Assembly (NCBI GenBank): GCA_039934635.1
Contig: JBDTLT010000010.1
Span: 1 to 64,000 of the forward strand
Reading direction: 5' to 3'
Source: DATLFA01 sp039934635
GTDB lineage: Bacteria > Actinomycetota > Acidimicrobiia > Acidimicrobiales > WLNW01
Length of the DNA: 64,000 nt
The notes beneath the pieces were generated by a model, which saw nothing but the letters and a program-made list of their open reading frames with translations, ran no database searches and had not been told where the DNA came from. The translations under genes and the position numbers were made by a program. Below, in pieces: positions 16,282-24,840 of this stretch (positions within the stretch are counted from its first letter, which is position 1; each line of letters opens with the position of its first letter).

Positions 16282-17544
16282 ATGAGCGAACAGCGACTCG
16301 TGGTCGTCGGTCAAGGCTATGTAGGGCTCCCTCTCGCGATGCGAGCAGTGGAGGCGGGCTATGTCGTGGTGGGCTTCGACGTCGACGCGCATCGTGTCAA
16401 ACGTCTTCTCGACGGCGACTCGTATGTCGAGGACATCTCCGACGAGCAACTCTCGGCGGCGATCGCGACTGGCCGGTATACGGCATCGTCGGAGACGCGT
16501 TCGTGCGCCGGCTTCGACGTCGCGGTGGTGACCGTGCCGACGCCGCTGCGTGAAGGCGTTCCCGATCTCTCGTTCATCGAGGGGGCGGCAATAGCGCTGT
16601 CGCGTTTCGTGCGGCCGGGTTCGACGGTGATCCTCGAGTCGACTACCTACCCGGGCACGACCGAGGAGATGGTTGCGCCCCTACTCGAGGAAGGATCGGG
16701 TCTAGTCGCCGGCGTCGACTTCTACGTCGGCTACAGCCCCGAGCGGATCGATCCGGGCAACCCTGTGTGGACGTTGGTGAATACACCCAAGGTCGTGTCG
16801 GGCATCAACGAAGCGTCGCTCGCGGCGGTGAAAGGCTTCTACGATCGCATCGTCGAGCAAACGGTGCCGGTCTCGACACCGAAAGAAGCCGAGCTCACCA
16901 AGCTGCTCGAGAACACGTTCCGTCACGTCAACATCGCGCTCGTCAACGAGTTGGCGATGTTCGCCGGTGATCTCGGTATCGACGTGTGGGAGTCCATCGA
17001 GGCCGCGTCGACGAAACCCTTCGGATTCATGCCGTTCTTTCCCGGCCCCGGAGTCGGCGGCCACTGCCTGCCCATCGACCCGAGCTATCTCTCGTGGCGG
17101 GTGCGGCAGTCGCTCGGTTACAGCTTCCGTTTCGTCGAACTGGCGAACGACGTCAACGAACACATGCCTGATTACGTCGTGCGTCGCCTGACGAGCGCAC
17201 TCAACCAGCGACGACTCCCGGTGAACGGCAGCCGCGTGCTGTTACTCGGGTTGGCCTACAAGAAGAACACCGGCGACGCCCGCGAATCGCCGGCCCGCGT
17301 CATCGCCGAGCGCCTGCTCGGCCTCGGTGCCGACGTTCGCGCCGACGATCCGCACTTGGCGTTCGACGCGATCGATGGCCGGATTCAACTCGTCAGCGCT
17401 ACGGCAGAAGAGGCGAGGGCGGCCGATGCGGTCGTCGTGCTCGTCGATCACGACGCATTCGACCTCGACGCGATCGTGGCGGCCGCGCCCTACGTGCTCG
17501 ACACCCGGCACTGCGTGGCCGGACACAATGTCGAGCACCTGTGA
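16282..17544 (+). CDS. UDP-GlcNAc/ManNAc-type nucleotide-sugar 6-dehydrogenase
   Basis: A 420-residue NAD-dependent dehydrogenase that oxidises C6 of a UDP-sugar twice to the uronic acid. The N-terminal Rossmann motif is VVVGQGYVGLPLA (residues 6-18). The catalytic Cys lies in GPGVGGHCLPIDPSYL, about residue 260. The C-terminal UDP-binding domain is preceded by LGLAYKKNTGDARESPA. The GVGGHC-x-PIDP form is usual in the WbpA/WecC group acting on N-acetylated sugars rather than in UDP-glucose dehydrogenases. It starts the rightward glycan operon, and the aminotransferase begins 13 bases after its stop. Confidence 0.93.
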   Translation: MSEQRLVVVGQGYVGLPLAMRAVEAGYVVVGFDVDAHRVKRLLDGDSYVEDISDEQLSAAIATGRYTASSETRSCAGFDVAVVTVPTPLREGVPDLSFIEGAAIALSRFVRPGSTVILESTTYPGTTEEMVAPLLEEGSGLVAGVDFYVGYSPERIDPGNPVWTLVNTPKVVSGINEASLAAVKGFYDRIVEQTVPVSTPKEAELTKLLENTFRHVNIALVNELAMFAGDLGIDVWESIEAASTKPFGFMPFFPGPGVGGHCLPIDPSYLSWRVRQSLGYSFRFVELANDVNEHMPDYVVRRLTSALNQRRLPVNGSRVLLLGLAYKKNTGDARESPARVIAERLLGLGADVRADDPHLAFDAIDGRIQLVSATAEEARAADAVVVLVDHDAFDLDAIVAAAPYVLDTRHCVAGHNVEHL

Positions 17545-17557
17545 AGGTGATCGACTC

Positions 17558-18688
17558 GTGAGCCGGTTGTTTCTCTCGCCGCCCGACATGGGCGAACTCG
17601 AGCGCAAGCTGTTGCTGGACGCGTTCGACTCCAATTGGGTCGCACCGCTCGGTCCCCATGTCGATGCCTTCGAGGCTGAACTTGCGAGTCGCGTCGATGT
17701 GCCGCACGCGGCAGCCTTGTCGAGCGGAACCGCGGCCCTGCACCTCGCGCTCCTCGTGATCGGCGTCGGCGAGGGCGACGACGTCCTCGTCTCGAGTTTC
17801 ACCTTTGCCGCGTCGGCCAATGCCATCACTTATGTACGGGCTCGCCCGGTGCTCGTCGACAGCGAGACCGCATCGTGGAACATCGATCCCGATCTCGTCG
17901 CCGAAGAACTCGATCGACGTGCCGCGGTGGGGCGCCTTCCGGCGGCCGTGATGGCGGTCGACCTCTACGGTCAGTGCGCGGACTACGAGCGCCTCGTCGA
18001 AAGTTGTGCGCGCTATGAAGTGCCTCTGATCGAGGACGCCGCCGAAGCGATCGGTTCGACGTATCGCAATCGTCCCGCAGGCGGTTTCGGAACAATCGGC
18101 GTGTTCTCGTTCAACGGCAACAAGATCATCACTTGTGGAGGTGGTGGCGCGCTCGTCGCGCACGACGAGGCGTACGTCGTTCGCGCCCGGCACCTCGCCA
18201 CGCAAGCGCGCGATGTCGCACCGCATTATCAACACAGCGACATCGGCTACAACTACCGGTTGAGCAATCTGCTGGCGGCGGTCGGGCGCGGACAGCTGCA
18301 GAGTCTGCCGACGAAAGTCGCTCGTTGTCGGGCGATAAACCACCGCTATCGAGAGCACCTCGGTTGCGTCGATGGCATCGACTTCATGCCCGTCGCCCCG
18401 CACGGCGATTCGAACAACTGGCTCACCTGCATCACTGTCGATCCGTCCGTTGTCGGGGTGGATCGTGAGTCGATTCGCCAACATCTCGAGCGACTCGACA
18501 TCGAGAGCCGGCCGACATGGAAGCCGATGCATCTTCAGCCCGCTTTTGCCGCATGCCCGGTGATCGGCGGCGCGGTCTCACAACGTGCGTTCGAGCTGGG
18601 TCTTTGCCTACCGAGTGGGTCGTCGATGACCGACGTCGACGTCGATCGAGTGGCGAATGCGGTGCTCACCCGATGTGGCGCGGCATGA
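17558..18688 (+). CDS. DegT/DnrJ/EryC1/StrS sugar aminotransferase (PglE-like)
   Basis: A 376-residue PLP enzyme. It has the nucleotide-sugar aminotransferase pattern: SSGTAALHLAL for PLP phosphate binding, EDAAEAIGSTYRNRPAGGFG, and the Schiff-base Lys in FSFNGNKIITCGGGGAL, about residue 186. It would add an amino group to a 4-keto (or 3-keto) UDP-sugar. Together with the PglF-like dehydratase at 32896 and the PglD-like acetyltransferase at 12633, a UDP-bacillosamine-type product is likely. GTG 17558 is chosen for its GAAGGTGA ribosome site; an in-frame ATG at 17528 overlaps the upstream gene. Confidence 0.93.
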   Translation: MSRLFLSPPDMGELERKLLLDAFDSNWVAPLGPHVDAFEAELASRVDVPHAAALSSGTAALHLALLVIGVGEGDDVLVSSFTFAASANAITYVRARPVLVDSETASWNIDPDLVAEELDRRAAVGRLPAAVMAVDLYGQCADYERLVESCARYEVPLIEDAAEAIGSTYRNRPAGGFGTIGVFSFNGNKIITCGGGGALVAHDEAYVVRARHLATQARDVAPHYQHSDIGYNYRLSNLLAAVGRGQLQSLPTKVARCRAINHRYREHLGCVDGIDFMPVAPHGDSNNWLTCITVDPSVVGVDRESIRQHLERLDIESRPTWKPMHLQPAFAACPVIGGAVSQRAFELGLCLPSGSSMTDVDVDRVANAVLTRCGAA

Positions 18689-18775
18689 GCATTATCCGTC
18701 AAGGCCGCGTCTGGGTATGTCGATAATGTCGATGCGATTCCCCATTCCTCGAGTGAGTCGAGAGAAGTCCATCGC

Positions 18776-20224
18776 ATGTGTCTTCGTCCGACCGCCTTTT
18801 GGAGAGCGTCGTTGATTCTCTCTATCCTGATCGGCCTTGCTCCGCGCGCGGACGCGTCGTTGTTGGAGGTCGCACCGACGACGATCGATGCGACGGGCTC
18901 GACCGACGTCACCGAAAAGCTGCAGGCGTTCATCGACCGCACTCCCGACGGATCGACGATTTCGTTCCCGGCAGGCGCGCGATATCGAGTCGATGGTTCG
19001 CTCCTCATCGAAGCGCGCAAGGGCCTGACGTTCGAAGGCAACGGCGCGGAGTTCTTCGCGACGACCGAGGGCGATCGCGAGCGGCGGCATTGGTGGATTC
19101 GCAACAGCGACGGCATCACGATTCGCGACGTTGTCATCCACGGCGCCAACCCGAACGCCGGCATGGGTGACGCGGCCTACCGCGCCGACCGCGAGGCGCA
19201 ACACGGCTTCGACTTCGCAGGGACGAAGAACGCGCTCCTCGAGCGAGTGACCGTCACCGACGTGTACGGAGACTTCGTGTACATCGGCCTCGCTAAGGCT
19301 GGGTGGTCCAAGAGCGTGACGGTCCGTGACTCGACTTTCGAACGCAACGGCCGCCAGGGCATTTCGATCACTGCGGGCGAGGACATCCGCATTGAACACA
19401 ATTACATCAGCCAAGTCCGCCGCTCCACATTCGACATCGAGCCCAACAGCCCAGACTGGGGAGCCCGCCGCGTAACGATCTCCGACAACGACATCGGGCC
19501 CGGACGGCTCAACTTCCTCGCCGGCCATGGATCCGCCGGGCTTGTCGACGACATCGTGGTCATCGGCAACCGCTTGAAGGGCAAGACGATGAACGTAAGC
19601 CTCAAAGCGCCGACAGCAAGGCGCCGTTCTGACTTTTCTCTCATCGGTAACGTGAGTGACGCGTCTTTCGGCAGCTCGATTGCGGCGGTGACGATCGAAG
19701 GCTTCGACGGGGTCACGATCCACGACAACGTGCTACCTCTCGCGGCCGGGCGCGACATGACCGCGGTGGCGTTCAAAGCAACGTGCGACACCAGTGTCGC
19801 GGGGAACCAGTTCGTCAATGCCGCGCGTGACGTCGCTACCGACGACTACAAGTGCACGAAGGCGACGGTGCCGACCACCACGATGGCGGCGTCGGCGACC
19901 ACTCGCGCGGCTGCGGCCGGTCCTTCGCCCTCTACTACAACGCGCCGCGCGTCCACTGGTCCAACTGTGCCGTCGGCGCGCGTGACTGCGGGCGGCAACG
20001 ATTCGACCGAAGCTCCTTCGGGCTCATCGGCGGGCAGGGAGGACCCCGGCGGACATGAACGCGAGGACGAGTCAGGTCAAGCGTTGCCCAACGACGATGG
20101 CCGGCTTGTCGACCCCCCGCGGGTCGGCAGCACTGGAGCGGGTGACAATGCCATCTGGTCCTTGGTCGCCGGCGCGCTGATATCGCTGGCGGTACTCATT
20201 CCGCTGTCTCGACGGCGTCGGTGA
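18776..20224 (+). CDS. Secreted, membrane-anchored right-handed beta-helix protein
   Basis: A 482-residue exported protein. The signal peptide is about residues 1-27 (hydrophobic ASLILSILIGLAPRADAS). The parallel beta-helix (pectate-lyase-like) domain spans about 35-360, with repeated turns such as LTFEGNGAEFFA, ITIRDVVIHGAN, VTVRDSTFERNGRQGISI and VTIHDNVLPLA. A Thr/Ser/Ala-rich linker of about 80 residues follows, then a single membrane segment (IWSLVAGALISLAVLIPL) and an RRRR tail. The fold suggests a polysaccharide lyase, epimerase or binding protein acting on the polymer outside the cell. The catalytic residues cannot be assigned. It overlaps the next gene by GTGA. Confidence 0.85.
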   Translation: MCLRPTAFWRASLILSILIGLAPRADASLLEVAPTTIDATGSTDVTEKLQAFIDRTPDGSTISFPAGARYRVDGSLLIEARKGLTFEGNGAEFFATTEGDRERRHWWIRNSDGITIRDVVIHGANPNAGMGDAAYRADREAQHGFDFAGTKNALLERVTVTDVYGDFVYIGLAKAGWSKSVTVRDSTFERNGRQGISITAGEDIRIEHNYISQVRRSTFDIEPNSPDWGARRVTISDNDIGPGRLNFLAGHGSAGLVDDIVVIGNRLKGKTMNVSLKAPTARRRSDFSLIGNVSDASFGSSIAAVTIEGFDGVTIHDNVLPLAAGRDMTAVAFKATCDTSVAGNQFVNAARDVATDDYKCTKATVPTTTMAASATTRAAAAGPSPSTTTRRASTGPTVPSARVTAGGNDSTEAPSGSSAGREDPGGHEREDESGQALPNDDGRLVDPPRVGSTGAGDNAIWSLVAGALISLAVLIPLSRRRR

Positions 20225-21606
20225 TGGTGATGCTCCTGACCAAGCTGAAACGCGCGGTACGGCAACCGCGACACCCGGCGCTACGTCCGCCAGCGATGGA
20301 GCGGGTCCGATTCGGGAACGATGCCGCAGCACCCGTCAGAGTTGCCTTCGTGTTGCCCAACCTCGACGTGGGTGGAGCCCAGCGGGCCAATCTCTTGATA
20401 GGTCGTTACTTGAACCGGTCCGAGGTCGAGCCCGTCTTCATTTCGCTGCATCGCAACGACGACGGCGCGCGTACGTCCCTCAAGGCGAGTTTCGACGCAT
20501 CGGGTTTGGTCGTCCACGAGCTGGGCCTTCGTCGTCGTGCTGACCGATCGGCACGCTCGTGTATTACCGGTGCGCGGCGCCTCCGCCGTGTCTGCCGCCT
20601 CGAGCGGATCGACATCGTCGACAGCGCGGTCATCGAGTCCGATCTGGTTGCTCGGTTGTCGACGATCCGAACTCGCGCGCTGCACGTGACGCATTTGGTG
20701 AACACAACGTACGACGCAGCCGTATCGAGACGGCTGCCGCGCCGCTCGCGACTTCGACTCGCCGTGCTTCGACGGATCGACGCGTTCACGGCACGGCGGA
20801 CACACGCGTTTGTTGCGTTGACAGATGAAGTCGGTGAGTCGGCAATACGCAACTTGGCTATCGATCCGCGCAGGCTTGTCGTCATTCCGCGTGGTGTGGA
20901 CCTCGACCAGTTCTCCTTCACACCGCTCCGAGCGGCCAATACGGATATCCGGATCGTCTCCTTGGGACGGCTGGCTCCGCAGAAGGGCCACGAAACGACG
21001 CTGTCCGCGGTGGCCCTTTTGAAGAAATGGGGCCTCACGTCACGGTTGGTCATTGCTGGAGAAGGATCGCTACTCGATGAACTGCAACGACTCGCTGATG
21101 CCCTCGGCGTACAGGACAGCGTCACGTTTGCGGGAGCGCTCGACACCGACGCTGTCTCGCGTCTTCTCGCCCGAGCCGATGTGTTCTGCTTCCCATCGCG
21201 ATGGGAAGGACAAGGCAACGCGCTTCTCGAGGCCATGGCATCGGGGTGCCCAGTGGTAGCCAGCGACATTGCTCCTGTCCGAGAGGTGCTTGGCGACGCA
21301 GGCATACTCGTCACGCCGGAAAGCACGATTGCGTTGGCCAAGGGTCTGCGCCAAGTGATCGAGATGACCGACGGTGAGCGCGCTGCTCTTGGTCGCAGAG
21401 CACGCGAGCGAGTGGAGGACAGATTCGATGCGCAGAGCAGAGTTGGCGATCTGGAGAGCTTCTATCGCGATCTGTTGTGCGACGACATCAAGGGAGGTTC
21501 CCGATCGATTGGTCCTCCCTCAGCAGAGGTGGCAACCCGCCGTCTCGCTGCAGTCGGACAACACGCGCATGGTGGGGGCGTTGGCGATCGAGCGGGGACT
21601 CTGTGA
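20221..21606 (+). CDS. Glycosyltransferase family 4
   Basis: A 461-residue GT-B enzyme. The acceptor-side N-terminus shows VAFVLPNLDVGGAQRANLLI, about residues 40-59. The donor side shows IVSLGRLAPQKGHETTLSAV and the Glu motif SRWEGQGNALLEAMASGCPVV typical of GT4. It is cytoplasmic or membrane-associated and transfers a sugar from a nucleotide donor to the growing repeat unit; the sugar is unknown. The C-terminal 40 residues are low-similarity. The start overlaps the preceding stop (GTGA) and its own stop overlaps the next start (GTGA). Confidence 0.92.
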   Translation: MMVMLLTKLKRAVRQPRHPALRPPAMERVRFGNDAAAPVRVAFVLPNLDVGGAQRANLLIGRYLNRSEVEPVFISLHRNDDGARTSLKASFDASGLVVHELGLRRRADRSARSCITGARRLRRVCRLERIDIVDSAVIESDLVARLSTIRTRALHVTHLVNTTYDAAVSRRLPRRSRLRLAVLRRIDAFTARRTHAFVALTDEVGESAIRNLAIDPRRLVVIPRGVDLDQFSFTPLRAANTDIRIVSLGRLAPQKGHETTLSAVALLKKWGLTSRLVIAGEGSLLDELQRLADALGVQDSVTFAGALDTDAVSRLLARADVFCFPSRWEGQGNALLEAMASGCPVVASDIAPVREVLGDAGILVTPESTIALAKGLRQVIEMTDGERAALGRRARERVEDRFDAQSRVGDLESFYRDLLCDDIKGGSRSIGPPSAEVATRRLAAVGQHAHGGGVGDRAGTL

Positions 21607-22454
21607 GTAGTAATCCAGTGGTGTCAGTGATCGTGCCGACATATGGGCGTCCGCAGTATCTCCAGTCGGCGCTCTGGAGTGTGATGCTCCAGACATTTCC
21701 GGATTGGGAATGCATCGTCGTGGACGATGCCGGTGGCCAACCGCACGAGTTCCCGAGTGACCCACGTTTCCGTTGGATCGAACGCTCGAGCAATGGTGGG
21801 CCCAGTGCCGCACGGAACTCGGGGATAGCGGTATCACGCGGCCGATACATTGCCTTCCTCGACGATGACGACGTGTTGACCCCGATGCGACTTCACGCTG
21901 GGCTTCATATCGCGCGACAAGACCCGACGGCGATCGCGATCGTGCAGCACCGACGTTTCGATGCGACTGGTGTCGAGCCTTCGTCCACCCGTCGTTCGAG
22001 CGTACGCGCTCAGGAGCGCCGGCTCGTTGGGCAGTTTCCGCATGTTGGTCAGACTCTGACTCCGCGGGAACGGGTCCAACTGTTCGATGAATCGTTGCGC
22101 ACCGCAGAGGACGCTGAGTGGTGGCTGCGAGTGGCCTCCACAGGGCCTCTGCGAGTCGCGACAGTTCTCGGATATCTCCAGCGACAACATGCAGAGACCC
22201 GCCCTGGCATTCATAGTGAGACGACTTTGCAGAATCGGGTGCGCGTCTACGACAAGCGTCGCGACGTGCTAGCACGTCATCGGCGCGCCCGGGCGCATGC
22301 CGCAGACCGCGTCGCATCCGCGGCGCTCTTGCTTGGCGATCGACGAATGTCTGCCGCATGGGCGGTCAGGAGTATGAGCGCGTGTCCGAACATCCGTGCG
22401 GCGCGAATTTTGCGACGAGCAATCGTCGGTGGTTGGCCAGGTGTAGGCGATTGA
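21603..22454 (+). CDS. Glycosyltransferase family 2
   Basis: A 283-residue GT-A enzyme. It begins with VSVIVPTYGRPQYLQSALWS, has GGPSAARNSGIAVSRGRYIAFLDDDD containing the DxD-type metal site, and later DESLRTAEDAEWWLRVASTG, the GT2 ED-x-W base region. The GTG start at 21603 is fixed by the GTGA overlap with the previous gene. The donor and acceptor are unknown. It belongs to the glycan operon. Confidence 0.92.
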   Translation: MSSNPVVSVIVPTYGRPQYLQSALWSVMLQTFPDWECIVVDDAGGQPHEFPSDPRFRWIERSSNGGPSAARNSGIAVSRGRYIAFLDDDDVLTPMRLHAGLHIARQDPTAIAIVQHRRFDATGVEPSSTRRSSVRAQERRLVGQFPHVGQTLTPRERVQLFDESLRTAEDAEWWLRVASTGPLRVATVLGYLQRQHAETRPGIHSETTLQNRVRVYDKRRDVLARHRRARAHAADRVASAALLLGDRRMSAAWAVRSMSACPNIRAARILRRAIVGGWPGVGD

Positions 22455-22459
22455 GTTCG

Positions 22460-23578
22460 ATGACAGGCCCGAATCGTCTACGAGTGTTGCAGGTGGTCAC
22501 GGATCGCGATCGGCGCGGTGGGCAGGTATTTGCAACCGACCTCGCTCCCGCACTCGAGACCCTCGGCGCGGAAGTTCGCACTGTCGCCTTGGCGCATGGT
22601 TCGCAACCGCAGATCGAGATCGACGTGTTCGGCCGCAGACCGAAGAGTCTCGAAACGTTGCGTGCACTGCGACGAGAAGCAAAGGGCTACGACATCGTCG
22701 TTGCGCACGGCTCGACGACGCTGGCCGCGTGCACGATCGGACTTTTGGGAACCAAAGTGCCGTTCGTCTACCGACAGATAAGCGACCCGGTGTTCTGGGC
22801 CCGCACGTGGTCGCGACGGCTTCGCGTTGCGGCCTTCTTGCGGGCACCGAAACGTGTCATAGCGCTTTCGTCAGCGACCGCGACTCTTTTCGCTCGCCGG
22901 TATTGGCTCGACCGACAAGAGGTTTCAGTGAGTCCCAACGCGGTGCCGCTGGAGCATTTCTCTCCGTCGACGAGGGCGGAGAAGGTCGCGAGCCGGGCCG
23001 AGTTCGGCTTGCCGCTCGACGCACCAGTGGTCGCCTACGTCGGGGCGCTCGTGGCGGAGAAAGGCGTTGACATCGCCATAGAGGCGCTCCGCGCCGCCGA
23101 TCCGTCCGTCGTGCTTGCCGTCGCAGGTCACGGCCCCGAAGAATCCGCACTGAAGGACTTGGCCCGAACGCTCGGTGATGGGCGAGTTAGATTCCTCGGC
23201 GCGTTGGCTTCGCCGTTGCGGCTCTATCACGCTGCCGACGTGATCGTTTTGCCGAGTCGCGGCGGTGATTCGATGCCGGCCTGCCTTATCGAGGCGGGAC
23301 TCTGCGGTCTCGCGACCGTCACCACATCGGTGGGTGCCATCGCCGACGTCGTGATCGATGGCGAGACGGGCTACGTAGTGCAGCCAAATGACGGCCGAGC
23401 ATTCGACGCCGCGCTGGCTCGACTTCTCGACGAGCCCGACGCCCGGGACCGCCTTGGACGAGCGGCGCGTGCCCGGTGCGAGGGGCTGTTCACCATCGAC
23501 GCGGTTGCACCTTCCTGGCTTGTTGTCCTTCAGGAGTGTGTCCGTCGCGATGGCAGAGGTCACTCCGAAAAGAACTAG
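22460..23578 (+). CDS. Glycosyltransferase family 4
   Basis: A 372-residue GT-B enzyme. The N-terminus is LRVLQVVTDRDRRGGQVFATDLA. The donor domain has VVAYVGALVAEKGVDIAIEAL and the terminal Glu region LPSRGGDSMPACLIEAGLCGL, a variant of the usual E-x7-E motif in which the first Glu is replaced by Gly/Asp. This might alter donor use. ATG 22460 lies 5 bases after the upstream stop. Its own TAG stop is inside the ACTAGTCC element that controls the next operon. Confidence 0.9.
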   Translation: MTGPNRLRVLQVVTDRDRRGGQVFATDLAPALETLGAEVRTVALAHGSQPQIEIDVFGRRPKSLETLRALRREAKGYDIVVAHGSTTLAACTIGLLGTKVPFVYRQISDPVFWARTWSRRLRVAAFLRAPKRVIALSSATATLFARRYWLDRQEVSVSPNAVPLEHFSPSTRAEKVASRAEFGLPLDAPVVAYVGALVAEKGVDIAIEALRAADPSVVLAVAGHGPEESALKDLARTLGDGRVRFLGALASPLRLYHAADVIVLPSRGGDSMPACLIEAGLCGLATVTTSVGAIADVVIDGETGYVVQPNDGRAFDAALARLLDEPDARDRLGRAARARCEGLFTIDAVAPSWLVVLQECVRRDGRGHSEKN

Positions 23579-23618
23579 TCCTATGTGCCTAGCAAATAGG
23601 AGCCGAACTGACTACTCT
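23574..23618 (+). promoter_or_regulatory. Promoter with conserved ACTAGTCC-N4-TGCC element
   Basis: ACTAGTCC (23574-23581), 4 bases, TGCC, then a candidate -35 TAGCAA (23590-23595), 17 bases, and -10 TACTCT (23613-23618). The same layout with identical spacing recurs at 32747-32791. It would start transcription about 45 bases before the pyruvyl transferase gene at 23668. Confidence 0.65.
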
Positions 23619-23667
23619 GAGAGTTCGAGTTCCCACGGAACGTGACGGTGAGGGTGATCACAAGACG

Positions 23668-24789
23668 ATGCGCCGTGTGAAGCGATCCGCTGTCCTCGAG
23701 GGCTACTTCGGCATGCACAATGTTGGTGACGACGCGTTCTGTGTCGTCGCGGCGAGCGTCCTGTCGGAGCGCCTCGGCTTCGACCACCTGGCGGTGGTCG
23801 CCCCGCACGATGCGTTGCCTATTCTGCCGGCGCTCGCAAGAGGGATGCTTCCTCGCTCTGCTCGTACACGCGGGCACGTGCGCGCGGCCACGGTCGCGGG
23901 CAAGCTTCGCCACCGCCTGGTCCTTCATACCGGCGGCTCCACTCTGCGCCAAATGAATCAGCGCCGGTGCGACGAGGCGTTGCTTCAAAGAACCGGGTCG
24001 ATTTCGTGTCACGCCCTCAGTGTGTCGGTCGGTCCGTTCCGGAATTGTGCGGACGAGTGGTCGATCCGCGAGTTCTTGAAGCGATTTCGCAGCATCTCTC
24101 TGCGAGACGCCGCATCCTTCGAGCGCGCCAAAGCGATGTCACTCGATGTGCCGTTGAGCCGCTCGTTCGACCTCGCCGTACTCGCGCCCGATCATATGCA
24201 AACCGTGGCGCGCCGCAGCCAACGAGCTCGGCCTCGACTCGGTGTTGCGCTGCGCCTGTTCGAATCGTTCGAAGGCGGCAGCATCGAAATGGAGCAGCGG
24301 CGCATCCTCGGTACGATTGGGTTGCTCAAGGCCGTGGCCAAACTTGTCGACTACGAGCCTGTTCTGCTGGCGTTCAACTGCCACCCGAGCAAAGGCGACG
24401 TCGGTCTCGCCAACATGATCGCCGACGAAATGCAAGCGGTGACGCCGTGCACCGTAGAGCCGTACGAGCGCGATGTTTCGTCGATGCTCTCCGCTGTCGC
24501 TTCTTGTGACGCCGTGCTCGCCATGCGACTTCATGCAGGGGTATTCGCGTACGCAACGGGTGTTCCATTTGCGATCATCGACTACCACCCGAAGTGCGCG
24601 GATTTCGCCGAGTCGGTCGGGCTAACACCGGAACTCGTCTTCGCGGGGGACGGCTCAGATCTTGTCGATCAAGCAGAGCGGATAGCAAGTTTGCTCAGCA
24701 ACGGTGGCCCGCCGCTCTTGTCGCTCGACACGGCGCGGTACATGGCACTCGAAGGTTTCGACTTACTCGGTGCCCATCTCGATGGTTGA
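23668..24789 (+). CDS. Polysaccharide pyruvyl transferase family protein
   Basis: A 373-residue protein of the WcaK/CsaB-like pyruvyl transferase family, which puts pyruvate ketals from phosphoenolpyruvate on sugars. The N-terminal LEGYFGMHNVGDDAFCVVAAS is the family opening (GxxNxGD). The HTGGSTLRQM segment, and MRLHAGVFAYATGVPFAIIDYHPKCADFAES near the C-terminus with the conserved Arg-Leu-His, mark the second domain. It is first in the unit downstream of the conserved promoter at 23574. The target sugar is unknown. Confidence 0.9.
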   Translation: MRRVKRSAVLEGYFGMHNVGDDAFCVVAASVLSERLGFDHLAVVAPHDALPILPALARGMLPRSARTRGHVRAATVAGKLRHRLVLHTGGSTLRQMNQRRCDEALLQRTGSISCHALSVSVGPFRNCADEWSIREFLKRFRSISLRDAASFERAKAMSLDVPLSRSFDLAVLAPDHMQTVARRSQRARPRLGVALRLFESFEGGSIEMEQRRILGTIGLLKAVAKLVDYEPVLLAFNCHPSKGDVGLANMIADEMQAVTPCTVEPYERDVSSMLSAVASCDAVLAMRLHAGVFAYATGVPFAIIDYHPKCADFAESVGLTPELVFAGDGSDLVDQAERIASLLSNGGPPLLSLDTARYMALEGFDLLGAHLDG

Positions 24790-24840
24790 TCTCCACGACG
24801 TTCGACAACGGCGTTTCGGTACACGATCGGAGTTTCTCTG

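Noticed and set aside
23581..23667. tRNA-like GAGTTCGAGTTCCC segment
   Set aside because: It resembles a T-loop (GTTCGA) but no acceptor, D or anticodon stems can be formed around it, and it lies in the promoter/leader of the pyruvyl transferase gene.
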